Assembly (NCBI GenBank): GCA_021555105.2
Contig: CP134604.1
Location: 744,001 to 808,000, forward strand
DNA from: Thalassospiraceae bacterium LMO-JJ14
GTDB taxonomy: Bacteria > Pseudomonadota > Alphaproteobacteria > Rhodospirillales > Casp-alpha2
Direction of reading: 5' to 3'
Length of the DNA: 64,000 nt
The notes beneath the pieces were generated by a model, which saw only the letters and a list, made by a program, of their open reading frames with translations, made no database searches and was not told where the DNA came from. The translations under genes were made by a program, and so were the position numbers. Positions 8,338 to 15,811 of the stretch are shown here, in pieces. The stretch's first letter is position 1; every line of letters begins with the position of its first letter.

Positions 8338-9171
8338 ATGGAGGTCGTTCGTACCGTTGCTGAAATGCGCGAGCGGACAGGGGCTTGGCGGTTAGGCGGC
8401 GAACGTATCTCGCTGGTGCCGACCATGGGGGCGTTGCATGACGGCCACATGTCGCTGGTACGGCGTGCTGCGGAGCAATCGGAGCGGCAGGTCGTCTCGA
8501 TCTTCGTCAATCCGACGCAGTTCTCGCCGAGCGAAGATTTCAATACCTATCCGCGCGATGAACAGCGCGATCTGGCGATGCTGGAACAAGCAGATGTCGA
8601 TCTCGTCTTCGCACCGGAAATGTCGCAGATGTACCGTGACGATCATCGCACGAAAGTCGAAGTGCAGGGGTTGAGCCAGACACTCGAAGGTGAATTCAGG
8701 CCGCATTTCTTCATCGGCGTTGCCACGGTTTGCGCCAAACTGCTGATACAAACGATGCCGGATAGCGCGTACTTCGGCGAGAAGGATTATCAACAACTTT
8801 GCGTGATCCGTGCCATGGCGCGCGATCTTGATCTGCCGGTGCAGATCATTGGCGGCGAGACGGTTCGCGAAAGCGATGGTCTCGCCATGTCATCCAGGAA
8901 CACTTACCTCAGCAATACCGAACGTACGTTGGCGCCGCGTTTGCATCATGAAATCAGCGATGTCGCCCATCGTGTCGCGGGGGGCGATCCGATTGAAATC
9001 GCCTGCGCAGACGCCACGGAGAAGTTGGATGAAGCCGGGTTCAGCAGCGTCGATTATGTCGCTGTGCGCGACGCCGAAACCCTCGAGTTGCCGGCGCGGG
9101 GCCGCCCGATGCGGGTCCTGGCCGCCGCGTGGCTCGGCAAGACCCGCCTGATCGACAACATCGCCGTCTAG
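8338..9171 (+). CDS. panC: Pantothenate synthetase (pantoate-beta-alanine ligase)
   Basis: PanC joins pantoate and beta-alanine with ATP, via pantoyl-adenylate. The 277-residue product has the HIGH-type ATP motif in PTMGALHDGHMSLVR, the pantoate-binding VNPTQFSPSEDF, the segment FGEKDYQQL, and the KMSKS-like SDGLAMSSRN. The usual RPGHFRGV sequence reads RPHFFIGV here, a small local deviation. The ATG at 8338 starts the protein at the conserved N-terminus; a longer upstream reading would overlap panB. Its short spacing to panB indicates one transcript. Confidence 0.96.
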   Translation: MEVVRTVAEMRERTGAWRLGGERISLVPTMGALHDGHMSLVRRAAEQSERQVVSIFVNPTQFSPSEDFNTYPRDEQRDLAMLEQADVDLVFAPEMSQMYRDDHRTKVEVQGLSQTLEGEFRPHFFIGVATVCAKLLIQTMPDSAYFGEKDYQQLCVIRAMARDLDLPVQIIGGETVRESDGLAMSSRNTYLSNTERTLAPRLHHEISDVAHRVAGGDPIEIACADATEKLDEAGFSSVDYVAVRDAETLELPARGRPMRVLAAAWLGKTRLIDNIAV

Positions 9172-9180
9172 TTTCCGACT

Positions 9181-9939
9181 CTAGTGGGCAAAAAAATGCA
9201 TGCCGCCGTCGACCGGAATGACGGCGCCGGTGATGTAGCTTGCCAGCGGTGACGCAAGAAACGCCACCAGCGGGGCGACATCTTCGGGATCGCCGAAATA
9301 ACCCATCGGAATATTCGATTCGATAAACTTTTTGCGTGATTCCTCGCTCGGATACAGCCGTTCCAGAATCTGCTCGCTGTTGATACGCCCAGGCGGGATG
9401 CAGTTGACCGTGATGCCGTCCTTGGCAACCTGGCAGGACAGCCCCTTGGCCCAAAGATGCAGCGCGGCCTTGGCGGAAATCGCGGCATTGATGACGCGGG
9501 GTTCCATGGAGCCGGAAAAATTGATGATGCGCCCCCATCCCTGTTTCTGCATTGCCGGCAGAAGGGCCTGGGTCAGGCGGCGGACGGCGGTAAAATTGAG
9601 TTCGATAGACTGGTCCCAGGTTTCGTCATCGGCGAACATGTCAATCGGCAGCGACGCCCCCGCCGCATTGACCAGAATATCGACAGCACGCCCGTCCGGT
9701 TGAGCCGCCTTCACGATGCCGCTCAGTTGCTGCCGGTCCGTCAGGTCGGCAGAAATAATCCGAGGCCGTGGTTGCCCGGCGGCAGCGATGCCGTCGGCAA
9801 TTTCCGCCATAAGTTGTTCGCGCCGCGCCAGCATGGTGACGCTGGCGCCCTCTGCGGCCAGGGTCCGGACGATTTCAGCACCGATGCCGGTACTGGCGCC
9901 GGTGACGAGCGCCGTTCGGCCGCCAAGTTGAAGTTCCAT
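9181..9939 (-). CDS. SDR-family oxidoreductase lacking the catalytic Tyr
   Basis: A 252-residue Rossmann-fold protein of the short-chain dehydrogenase/reductase family. The cofactor motif TGASTGIG is at residues 13-20, NAAG at 91-94, and the Ser-bearing strand IINFSGS at 138-144. In the active-site helix Lys157 is kept, but the Tyr four residues before it is Ala (Ala153, in NAAISAKAAL). Classical SDR chemistry needs that Tyr, so the reaction may differ or be lost. The C-terminus (VIPVDGGMHFF) is normal. It is convergent with panC, with 9 nt between. The substrate is unknown. Confidence 0.8.
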   Translation of the reverse strand: MELQLGGRTALVTGASTGIGAEIVRTLAAEGASVTMLARREQLMAEIADGIAAAGQPRPRIISADLTDRQQLSGIVKAAQPDGRAVDILVNAAGASLPIDMFADDETWDQSIELNFTAVRRLTQALLPAMQKQGWGRIINFSGSMEPRVINAAISAKAALHLWAKGLSCQVAKDGITVNCIPPGRINSEQILERLYPSEESRKKFIESNIPMGYFGDPEDVAPLVAFLASPLASYITGAVIPVDGGMHFFAH

Positions 9940-9953
9940 GAAATACGTTCCGC

Positions 9954-10754
9954 TTATTTTTTCGGCGCAACATCAAGGCGCACGACCTTGCCTTCAAGAT
10001 CTGGTGACGGTGCCGGGTAGAAATCAAGCACTTGCGGGTCGTGACCGGGCACGATCAGGTCTTCATTGCCGGCCGCGAGACGACGCAGCTTGTCATGACC
10101 TTCCATCATGTCACCGATATGCAGCACAGTGCGGAACGGGTTCTTGTCCCACATATTGTGATACAGGTGCGAGGCATCGGATGCGACGACGACGCGGCCG
10201 CGTGCTGTTTCGACCGTGACCGACTGCAGCCCCATCGTGTGACCGCCGATGAAATGCAGGCCGATGCCGGGGAACAGTTCCGTGTCGCCATCGTGAAAAA
10301 CGACGCGTTCCTTATAGACTTCACGGACCATGCCGACCACGTGCTCGATGTCGAACGAGTGACGCAGCGTTTTGTGCGCCATATAGCGCCCTGTGGCGTA
10401 CTGCATTTCCTTGTCCTGAAGATGAAAGCGCGCCTTCGGGAACAGATCGAAGTTGCCGACATGGTCGTAATGCAGGTGCGTGATGATGATGTCTTCGACT
10501 TCGTTCGCATCGACCCCAACCAGGCTCAGCGATTCCGCCGGACAGCGGATCAGCTCGCGCCCGCGTTCAGCGGCTGCCTTGGCGTTGAAGCCGGTATCGA
10601 TCACGACCGTGCGGTTCTTGTTGATCGCCACCCAGACGAAATAATCGAGTGGCATGTTACCCTCGTGCGGGTCGGGATCGTCGATGAAGTTCGCGCTGGC
10701 ATCGCGGTCGTGGTGGGCGTATTTGATGGCAAACAGCTCGTAAGTCTCGGACAT
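9954..10754 (-). CDS. MBL-fold hydrolase, N-acyl-homoserine-lactonase-like
   Basis: A 266-residue metallo-beta-lactamase-fold enzyme. The zinc motif is THLHYDHVGN with His93, His95, Asp97 and His98. Further ligands are expected from the HTMGLQSV region and the C-terminal VPGHDPQV. Overall length and the FVWVAINKNRTVVIDTGF start resemble AHL lactonases and related esterases, so quorum-signal hydrolysis is possible but not proven. It ends 14 nt before the SDR gene start on the same strand, and the two may be co-transcribed. Confidence 0.82.
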   Translation of the reverse strand: MSETYELFAIKYAHHDRDASANFIDDPDPHEGNMPLDYFVWVAINKNRTVVIDTGFNAKAAAERGRELIRCPAESLSLVGVDANEVEDIIITHLHYDHVGNFDLFPKARFHLQDKEMQYATGRYMAHKTLRHSFDIEHVVGMVREVYKERVVFHDGDTELFPGIGLHFIGGHTMGLQSVTVETARGRVVVASDASHLYHNMWDKNPFRTVLHIGDMMEGHDKLRRLAAGNEDLIVPGHDPQVLDFYPAPSPDLEGKVVRLDVAPKK

Positions 10755-10894
10755 GGATGGCTCTCCGGGTTATTTGGCCGAGAGTTTGCCATCTTGGTGC
10801 GAACTGTACCAGACCCTGTATAGAACAAGTGCGGGCCTTGCACAGGGTCTTTCGGGGCGGCTATTGTTGTATAGGCAAACAAAAGGAGCCGGTC

Positions 10895-11083
10895 ATGGCA
10901 TTCGACGACCTGGACGCTGAAATCACCTATCTGATGGATGTCATGGAGGGCGATCAGGGGGATCTTCGCGAGATTGAGTTCCGGCTCCGACAGGTGATTT
11001 CGACGTTACGCGCCGAAGGTCTGCCGGTGCCGGATGACCTCAAGAAACTGGAAGCCGATCTGGACCAATTGCTGTCCAAATAA
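10895..11083 (+). CDS. Hypothetical small acidic helical protein
   Basis: A 62-residue acidic protein, MAFDDLDAEITYLMDVMEGD..., predicted to be almost all helix with heptad-like Leu spacing (EIEFRLRQVISTLRAEGL). An AAAGGAG ribosome-binding site 9 nt upstream supports this start over an upstream in-frame ATG. I do not recognise the family. It may form a dimer or bind a partner. It is convergent with the bactofilin gene, with only 3 nt between the stops, and divergent from the lactonase-like gene. Confidence 0.65.
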   Translation: MAFDDLDAEITYLMDVMEGDQGDLREIEFRLRQVISTLRAEGLPVPDDLKKLEADLDQLLSK

Positions 11084-11086
11084 ACA

Positions 11087-11644
11087 CTACTCTGCGGCTT
11101 CGCTGGCAGGACGTTCAGCGGTTTCCGTATCGTCTTTCTTTTCAGATGCCGGTTTTTGCGGCGTGCCGAGTTCGTCTAGATCGCCATGCACACGCCCGCC
11201 CTCGTCGATGGCAAGGCGCCCGTAGCGGATTTTGCCCTTCACATCGCCGGTGGCGTGCACAATAAGGCGTTCGCGTGCGGTTAACTCACCTTCGAAACGG
11301 CCTTTGACGATGGCGATGTCAATTTCGACAGTGCCCTTGTAGACTCCCGTCTCGGAAATTTCGATGACGCGGGAATCCATGGATGCTTCAACATAGCCTT
11401 CGACGACAAGGGTGTCGCAGTCTTCTATCTCGACCCCTTTGAGCTTGATGTTCGGACCGACGATCAGGCGGCTTTCCGACGGCCTGGCGTCTTCATCGCG
11501 ATTGTTCTCCGACATGCCCGGTCTGGGCGGGCGGTTTTGTTCATCGAGATGTTTGCTGGGCGGCATGCCGAGCAGACTGGCTGGCGGCGTTTTCGGTGCG
11601 GGCTTGCTGGGGATCGGGTTTACGTCTTTTTGAAACAGCGCCAT
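11087..11644 (-). CDS. Bactofilin (polymer-forming cytoskeletal protein)
   Basis: Bactofilins assemble into filaments without nucleotide and position cell-envelope enzymes or appendages. The 185-residue product has a Pro-rich N-terminal arm, then the beta-helical core at about residues 55-155. The core shows short repeated strands such as LIVGPNIKLKGVEIEDCDTL, GTVEIDIAIVKGRFEGEL and GDVKGKIRYGRLAIDEGG. A polar acidic tail follows. The start ATG is preceded by GGAGGA. No peptidoglycan hydrolase neighbour is present, so its cargo cannot be told. Confidence 0.88.
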   Translation of the reverse strand: MALFQKDVNPIPSKPAPKTPPASLLGMPPSKHLDEQNRPPRPGMSENNRDEDARPSESRLIVGPNIKLKGVEIEDCDTLVVEGYVEASMDSRVIEISETGVYKGTVEIDIAIVKGRFEGELTARERLIVHATGDVKGKIRYGRLAIDEGGRVHGDLDELGTPQKPASEKKDDTETAERPASEAAE

Positions 11645-11760
11645 GGAGTCCTCCGTAATGCGGTGCATGTTATGGTGATAAGGCAGCCCGATTGATCGCA
11701 GGAGATTGCGGTCGGCTGTTGTTCAAATCATGACGATTTAGGGGCGTGTGCGGAGCGTGA

Positions 11761-12255
11761 TCAGTCGCGGCCGTCGGCGAGCGGGCGGGCGTACTGTGGC
11801 TCGGTGTCCCAGGGGAAGAATATCCACACGTCCTGATCGATGTCGTGAACATAGGTATCGATCAACTCGATGGCTTTGGGTTTGGCGTAAACGGTGGCGA
11901 AGTGTGCATTGGGCAGGATTTCGCGGGCGGCCTTCATGGTCGTGCCGGTATCGACCAGATCATCGATCAGAAGCCAGCCTTCGCCGCCATTGGCTAACGC
12001 GGCTTCGGGTTTTTTCAGGATGTTGAGGCGGCCCTGTACCTGTTCGTCATAGCTGGTGATGCACAGTGTATCGACGACATGGATCGACATTTCACGGGCA
12101 ACGATGGCAGCCGGGACAAGCCCGCCCCGGGTCAGGGCAACGATGCCTTGCCACGGGCCTTTGCCGAGCAGGCGGCGCACAAGGATGCGGGTGTCGCGAT
12201 GCACCTCGGCCCAGGTGACGATGTGATGTTCGATGTCGTCGCGAAGCTGCACCAT
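11761..12255 (-). CDS. gpt: Xanthine-guanine phosphoribosyltransferase
   Basis: This enzyme salvages guanine, xanthine and hypoxanthine to nucleotides using PRPP. The 164-residue protein matches the E. coli Gpt type in length. It has the ALTRGGLVPA strand-loop, the PRPP-binding motif LLIDDLVDTGTTMKAAREI at about residues 95-114, and the C-terminal WIFFPWDTE segment seen in Gpt. It lies between the bactofilin gene and the OmpA-like lipoprotein gene on the same strand, 47 nt after the latter. Confidence 0.92.
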   Translation of the reverse strand: MVQLRDDIEHHIVTWAEVHRDTRILVRRLLGKGPWQGIVALTRGGLVPAAIVAREMSIHVVDTLCITSYDEQVQGRLNILKKPEAALANGGEGWLLIDDLVDTGTTMKAAREILPNAHFATVYAKPKAIELIDTYVHDIDQDVWIFFPWDTEPQYARPLADGRD

Positions 12256-12302
12256 GGCGTTATCCCATGTGCTCCATCATTTCCGGATTAAACGGGACGT
12301 CC

Positions 12303-13451
12303 TCAGCGGACGTACAGGTGCACTTCGTTATTTGCGACCTGCTGTTCGGTTTTCGCCGATACAGCGACACGGTTCGGCGGCAGGCCCATTTCGACCAGTG
12401 AACGCATGACGTTTTCGGCATGCTGGCGTGCCTTTTGCGAGTTAAGCGCGATCCGTGCGGCACCACCGGTGGTGGGTGCCACGGCGACCAGATCGAACAT
12501 CGCATTGGGGCGGCGCTCGAGGGTCTTGGAAACGGCGGTATAGAGCGCCTGTTCATACGGCACGTCCGCGCGGTCGAAACGGATCACAACGAGCGGTGTG
12601 CGGCCAACGGTCGAAAGCGGGGTATTGGTATAGTTCGCCTGGCCGCTGTTCGACAGCACGGCACGGTTGACGAGCGAGCCGCCGAACAGTTCACCCGACT
12701 TGATACCGGCCGAAATCAGATTGAGGTTGGCGCGTTCCGTCGTCACATAGTTGGTCTGGCGGCGCACGTCCGACGTCAGTTCCTTGAGCAGACGGTCGAT
12801 CAGAACCGCGGTACGGTTGCCCTCGTCCTCAAGGATCGCCAGCTGACGGTGATCTTCGTCAACGGCACCCGAAACCGAGAACGCCGCACGTGCGGCTTCG
12901 GCCATATACGCCGACAGCGTCGAGTTGTTGGCAACGGCGGCGGTGAGGTTGTTCATGTTGTCGATTTCCTGGGCGATGCGGTCAAGATCGGCCTGTGCGC
13001 TCTTGAACTGCTGAACCAGGATCGGGTTGCCCGGCGTGGTGCCGACCTGCAGACGCGAATTCACGGCGGCGATGGTGCCGTGATACTGCTGCGAGTTCTG
13101 CACGAGCTGCGTGCGCAGGCGCTGCAGCTCTTCGTTCTGCTGGGCGATGGAATTCTGCAGGCGGGTCAGTTCCTCGCGGAGTTGAACGACTTTTTCGCCG
13201 ACAAAGGTACCGGTCGGTTCGCCCGGCGTGACGCCCGGGGGCACGAACTGGGTCGCGCCGATCGGCGGTTGTCCGCCGCCGATGACCTGTACCTGGCCAT
13301 CGCCGGTTGCCGCTTGTGCGGTTTCGGTATTGGCTTCAGGCTCGGCATCGGATGCCGGCCAAAGCAGGTTGTCTCCATATGAGCAGGCGCCCAGCGTCAA
13401 CGCTGCGCCGACTACGAGAAATCGTAGCGAATTGAAATCCGATAATCTCAT
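12303..13451 (-). CDS. Lipoprotein with coiled coil and OmpA-like C-terminal domain
   Basis: The 382-residue product begins with a signal peptide and lipobox (LGAC at about residues 20-23), so it is probably a lipoprotein facing the periplasm. A long helical region around residues 90-145 (LREELTRLQNSIAQQNEEL) predicts a coiled coil, and another helix bundle follows. The last 100 residues (VVIRFDRADVPYEQALYTAV to the C-terminus) have the strand-helix order of an OmpA-like peptidoglycan-binding domain. I know no exact name; an envelope-tethering role is likely. Confidence 0.7.
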   Translation of the reverse strand: MRLSDFNSLRFLVVGAALTLGACSYGDNLLWPASDAEPEANTETAQAATGDGQVQVIGGGQPPIGATQFVPPGVTPGEPTGTFVGEKVVQLREELTRLQNSIAQQNEELQRLRTQLVQNSQQYHGTIAAVNSRLQVGTTPGNPILVQQFKSAQADLDRIAQEIDNMNNLTAAVANNSTLSAYMAEAARAAFSVSGAVDEDHRQLAILEDEGNRTAVLIDRLLKELTSDVRRQTNYVTTERANLNLISAGIKSGELFGGSLVNRAVLSNSGQANYTNTPLSTVGRTPLVVIRFDRADVPYEQALYTAVSKTLERRPNAMFDLVAVAPTTGGAARIALNSQKARQHAENVMRSLVEMGLPPNRVAVSAKTEQQVANNEVHLYVR

Positions 13452-13757
13452 CCCTGAAGACCGCCCCTTTGTGGTTTAGGGAAACTCGACAACGGCGCAC
13501 CTAAATTGCACACCTTTACGATCACTAACACGTCCCCCTGTCGTTGTCGCGATATTAATCAAACGCCAGCATGGCGACAAGATGATTGTTTTACTTGGCG
13601 AATCTTTAATTTTCCTAAATTTTAAGGGGGTATTGCGATACAATTTCAGGCTGATTGCCGCCACGCGCCCGCAACTGCGAAAAGCATAGATTGGGGGGTT
13701 GTCACGAATGAGCGCGTGGAGTAGGTTCTCGCCGCCTCGCAAGAGGCCCAATGCGCG
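13452..13757. other. Intergenic region upstream of tRNA-Arg
   Basis: About 300 nt without a supported gene. It is AT-richer than its surroundings around 13560-13640 and should hold the promoter of the leftward lipoprotein gene. A TTGTCA at 13699-13704 lies about 17 nt before a weak -10 (TAGGTT) and could drive the tRNA. A small hairpin (GCCTCGCAAGAGGC) lies just before the tRNA. Confidence 0.5.
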
Positions 13758-13834
13758 GCGCCCGTAGCTCAGTTGGATAGAGTACTTGACTACGAATCAA
13801 GGGGTCGGGAGTTCGAATCTTCCCGGGCGCGCCA
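13758..13834 (+). tRNA. tRNA-Arg (anticodon ACG)
   Basis: A complete 77-nt cloverleaf including an encoded CCA. The acceptor stem pairs GCGCCCG with CGGGCGC, with discriminator G. The anticodon stem CTTGA/TCAAG holds the loop CTACGAA, giving anticodon ACG (read as ICG after deamination, decoding CGU, CGC and CGA). The T arm contains GTTCGAAT. This is the major arginine tRNA type in bacteria. Confidence 0.96.
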
Positions 13835-13892
13835 TTTCTCCCCAAAGACAGCTTTTCGAACCCGCGCCCAGGTTTTTGTGTTTTCGAACAAG

Positions 13893-13913
13893 GTTCGACG
13901 GGGCGCGCCATTT
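13893..13913 (+). repeat. Degenerate copy of the tRNA-Arg 3' end
   Basis: GTTCGA (13893-13898) followed by GGGCGCGCCATTT (13901-13913) repeats the T-loop and the 13-nt 3' end plus flank of the tRNA (13811-13816 and 13825-13837). The spacing between the two blocks is 6 nt shorter. It may be the footprint of an old integration at the tRNA or of a lost tandem tRNA. The following interval to 14025 holds only a CTCACA/TGTGAG inverted repeat at 13944-13959. Confidence 0.5.
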
Positions 13914-14025
13914 TCCCTCCAGATCACCGATTAATGCGCCGCCCTCACAACAGTGTGAGCCGTAGTGTACTGTTTTTGCACCGGTTTTGCGCTTATGTTC
14001 CGGGTTCTACAGTAGGAGAACCGTC

Positions 14026-14643
14026 ATGGACCGGACATCGGAACGAAAGTTCGTCAGCGACATCGCCTTTACGGCACAGGTGAAAGCCGAGCAGGAAAAG
14101 CGCGGCTCGCGTACGGGCTATGCGAAGATGGAACAGCGGGCAGGCTGGCGGGACGTTATCACCGGGGACCTTGCCGGCTATCTTGGCGAGCGTGACTCGT
14201 TCTATCTGGCAACCGCCAATGCTGACGGCCAGCCGTACATTCAGCATCGTGGCGGCAGACCCGGTTTCTTGAAGGTGCTGGATGAAAAGCACCTCGCCTT
14301 CGCCGACTTCGCCGGCAACAGGCAGTACATTTCCATCGGCAATGCCGCCGAGAATTCCAAAGCCTTTATCTTTGCCATGGATTACCGCAACCGGCGCCGC
14401 ATAAAACTCTGGGGAACCCTGAAGGTGGTCGAAAACGACCCGGACCTGATGGCCCGGCTGGTTGACAGTGAATATGACGCAAAGCCGGAGCGGGCCTTCG
14501 TCTTTTCCGTCGAGGCATGGGATTCAAACTGTCCGCAGCATATTACCCAACGCTGGACGGAGCACGAGATCGCGCCGGTGATCGAGGCCATGCAGCAGAA
14601 GATCGAAGAACTGGAAGCGGAGGTGGCGCGGCTGAAAGGCTAA
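14026..14643 (+). CDS. Pyridoxamine 5'-phosphate oxidase-like FMN-binding protein
   Basis: A 205-residue split-barrel flavoprotein. The segment FYLATANADGQPYIQHRGG followed by LAFADFAGNRQYISIGNA is the hallmark FMN-binding part of the PNPOx-like family, including the stress-type members linked to pyridoxal or to detoxifying reductions. The last 20 residues form a helix (EELEAEVARLKG) that could be a coiled coil. A TAGGAG site lies 7 nt before the ATG. The substrate is unknown. Its stop overlaps the stop of the convergent MaoC-family gene by 4 nt. Confidence 0.8.
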   Translation: MDRTSERKFVSDIAFTAQVKAEQEKRGSRTGYAKMEQRAGWRDVITGDLAGYLGERDSFYLATANADGQPYIQHRGGRPGFLKVLDEKHLAFADFAGNRQYISIGNAAENSKAFIFAMDYRNRRRIKLWGTLKVVENDPDLMARLVDSEYDAKPERAFVFSVEAWDSNCPQHITQRWTEHEIAPVIEAMQQKIEELEAEVARLKG

Positions 14644-15113
14644 GCGCCCGGTCTCACCCACACCGAAAGATATTCGGCGACGACGCAGGGCTTTTCGCTA
14701 TCGTCGCCTTCGATCTCGAACGCATGCCCGGTGCGGGTGAAAAGTCCGGCGTCATGCATTTCCGCTGCGATCAATGATATCCGGTCGCGCACCCGAAACC
14801 CGTCGCCGATCGGCATGGGTTTCAGAAAGCGGACTTTGTCGACACCGTAGTTCAGCGCGTACGGGCTGTCGGTGGGACGGAGACCGCACTGGTCGATGGC
14901 ATGATTGATCAGGCTCAAGATCAGAAATCCGTGCGCCACCGTGCCACCATATCTGCCGTCGGCTTTGGCGCGTGCCGGGTCCGTGTGCAGCCAGTGGGTG
15001 TGGTGCGTGGCATCGGCAAAGGCATCGACGCGGGTCTGATCTATGTCGATCCACCCGGATACGGCAAGCGGCCCCCCCGGGGCCGCCGCCAGTTCCGCCA
15101 TATTGCGGTTCAT
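14640..15113 (-). CDS. MaoC-family hot-dog dehydratase
   Basis: The 157-residue protein has the MaoC/R-hydratase-type hot-dog fold. The hydratase motif is in VDAFADATHHTHWLHTDPARA (Asp and His in the usual positions), followed by GGTVAHGFLILSL and YGVDKVRFLKPMPIGD. Such enzymes hydrate enoyl-CoA esters to (R)-3-hydroxyacyl-CoA, for example feeding polyester synthesis. The exact acyl chain cannot be told. Starts at residue 1 or Met5 are both possible. Confidence 0.85.
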   Translation of the reverse strand: MNRNMAELAAAPGGPLAVSGWIDIDQTRVDAFADATHHTHWLHTDPARAKADGRYGGTVAHGFLILSLINHAIDQCGLRPTDSPYALNYGVDKVRFLKPMPIGDGFRVRDRISLIAAEMHDAGLFTRTGHAFEIEGDDSEKPCVVAEYLSVWVRPGA

Positions 15114-15154
15114 AGAATAATCGCTCAGGTCAATGTCGATCTGATCACGGCCGC

Positions 15155-15658
15155 TCAGGCCGCTTTGATCGGGGTGCGCGTGATGTGGTCGCAGTTCTGA
15201 CCTTCGACGCGGATCAGGCGCGTCGGCCCGTTTCTGAGCGGCGCATGTACGGCGCCGGCCGGATAGGCATGCGCATCGCCGGGCTTGAGTGCATAGGAAC
15301 GGGTCTGCTTGACCAGTGCGGGCTCATCGCCTTCGGCCGGTTTAATGATTTCCCAGTCGGTCATTTCCGTTTCGCCGACGGCCTGACCGTAAATCGCCCA
15401 TGTCGGCCCATGGTCATGCGGGAAGCCATCTTTCGGCCCCTGATAAACGTGCGCACAAATGCAGAATTTATAATCCGGATCTTCGTACAGGATGCGGCGT
15501 TCCTTGTCGGCATCAGGCGGTAGATGTTCGGCGATCAGTGCTTCATCCTTCAGTGCCTTCTCGACATAGGTGCGGACTTTCTCGACCCCTGCCGGGCCGT
15601 TGTCCTCTGCCAGGGCATTGCGACAGTCGGCGGCAAATTCATCAAGCGTATAAGACAT
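15155..15658 (-). CDS. Cupin-like, cysteine-dioxygenase-like protein
   Basis: A 167-residue protein with a helical N-terminus and a cupin core. The metal-binding strand contains FPHDHGPTWAIYGQAVGETE, and a second motif lies at DAHAYPAGAVHAPLRNG. The layout recalls thiol dioxygenases and other small mononuclear-iron cupins; the substrate is not known. It is divergently transcribed from the spermidine-synthase-like gene. A perfect 22-bp palindrome lies 25 nt upstream of its start, so it is probably controlled from that site. Confidence 0.7.
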   Translation of the reverse strand: MSYTLDEFAADCRNALAEDNGPAGVEKVRTYVEKALKDEALIAEHLPPDADKERRILYEDPDYKFCICAHVYQGPKDGFPHDHGPTWAIYGQAVGETEMTDWEIIKPAEGDEPALVKQTRSYALKPGDAHAYPAGAVHAPLRNGPTRLIRVEGQNCDHITRTPIKAA

Positions 15659-15682
15659 TCATTCCTCCGGTGGTCATCCTTA

Positions 15683-15704
15683 CGTATTCTATATATAGAA
15701 TACG
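15683..15704. promoter_or_regulatory. Perfect 22-bp palindrome, probable operator
   Basis: CGTATTCTATA is followed directly by its exact reverse complement TATAGAATACG. The site lies between two divergent genes, 25 nt before the cupin gene start and 108 nt before the spermidine-synthase-like start. Such a symmetric AT-centred element suits binding by a dimeric repressor, for example of the GntR or TetR type. Confidence 0.6.
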
Positions 15705-15811
15705 ACATTCGAAAACGGAACGCACCTCCGGCGTTTTGCTTTTCATTCGAATTGCGGACCGGGAAAACGGCCGGGACAGACAAAAAAGAGTCAGGGACGG
15801 GAACAGGCAGC

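Noticed and set aside
12420-13382. 320-codon plus-strand frame opposite the coiled-coil lipoprotein gene
   Set aside because: The minus-strand frame has a lipobox and OmpA-like end; this one has none.
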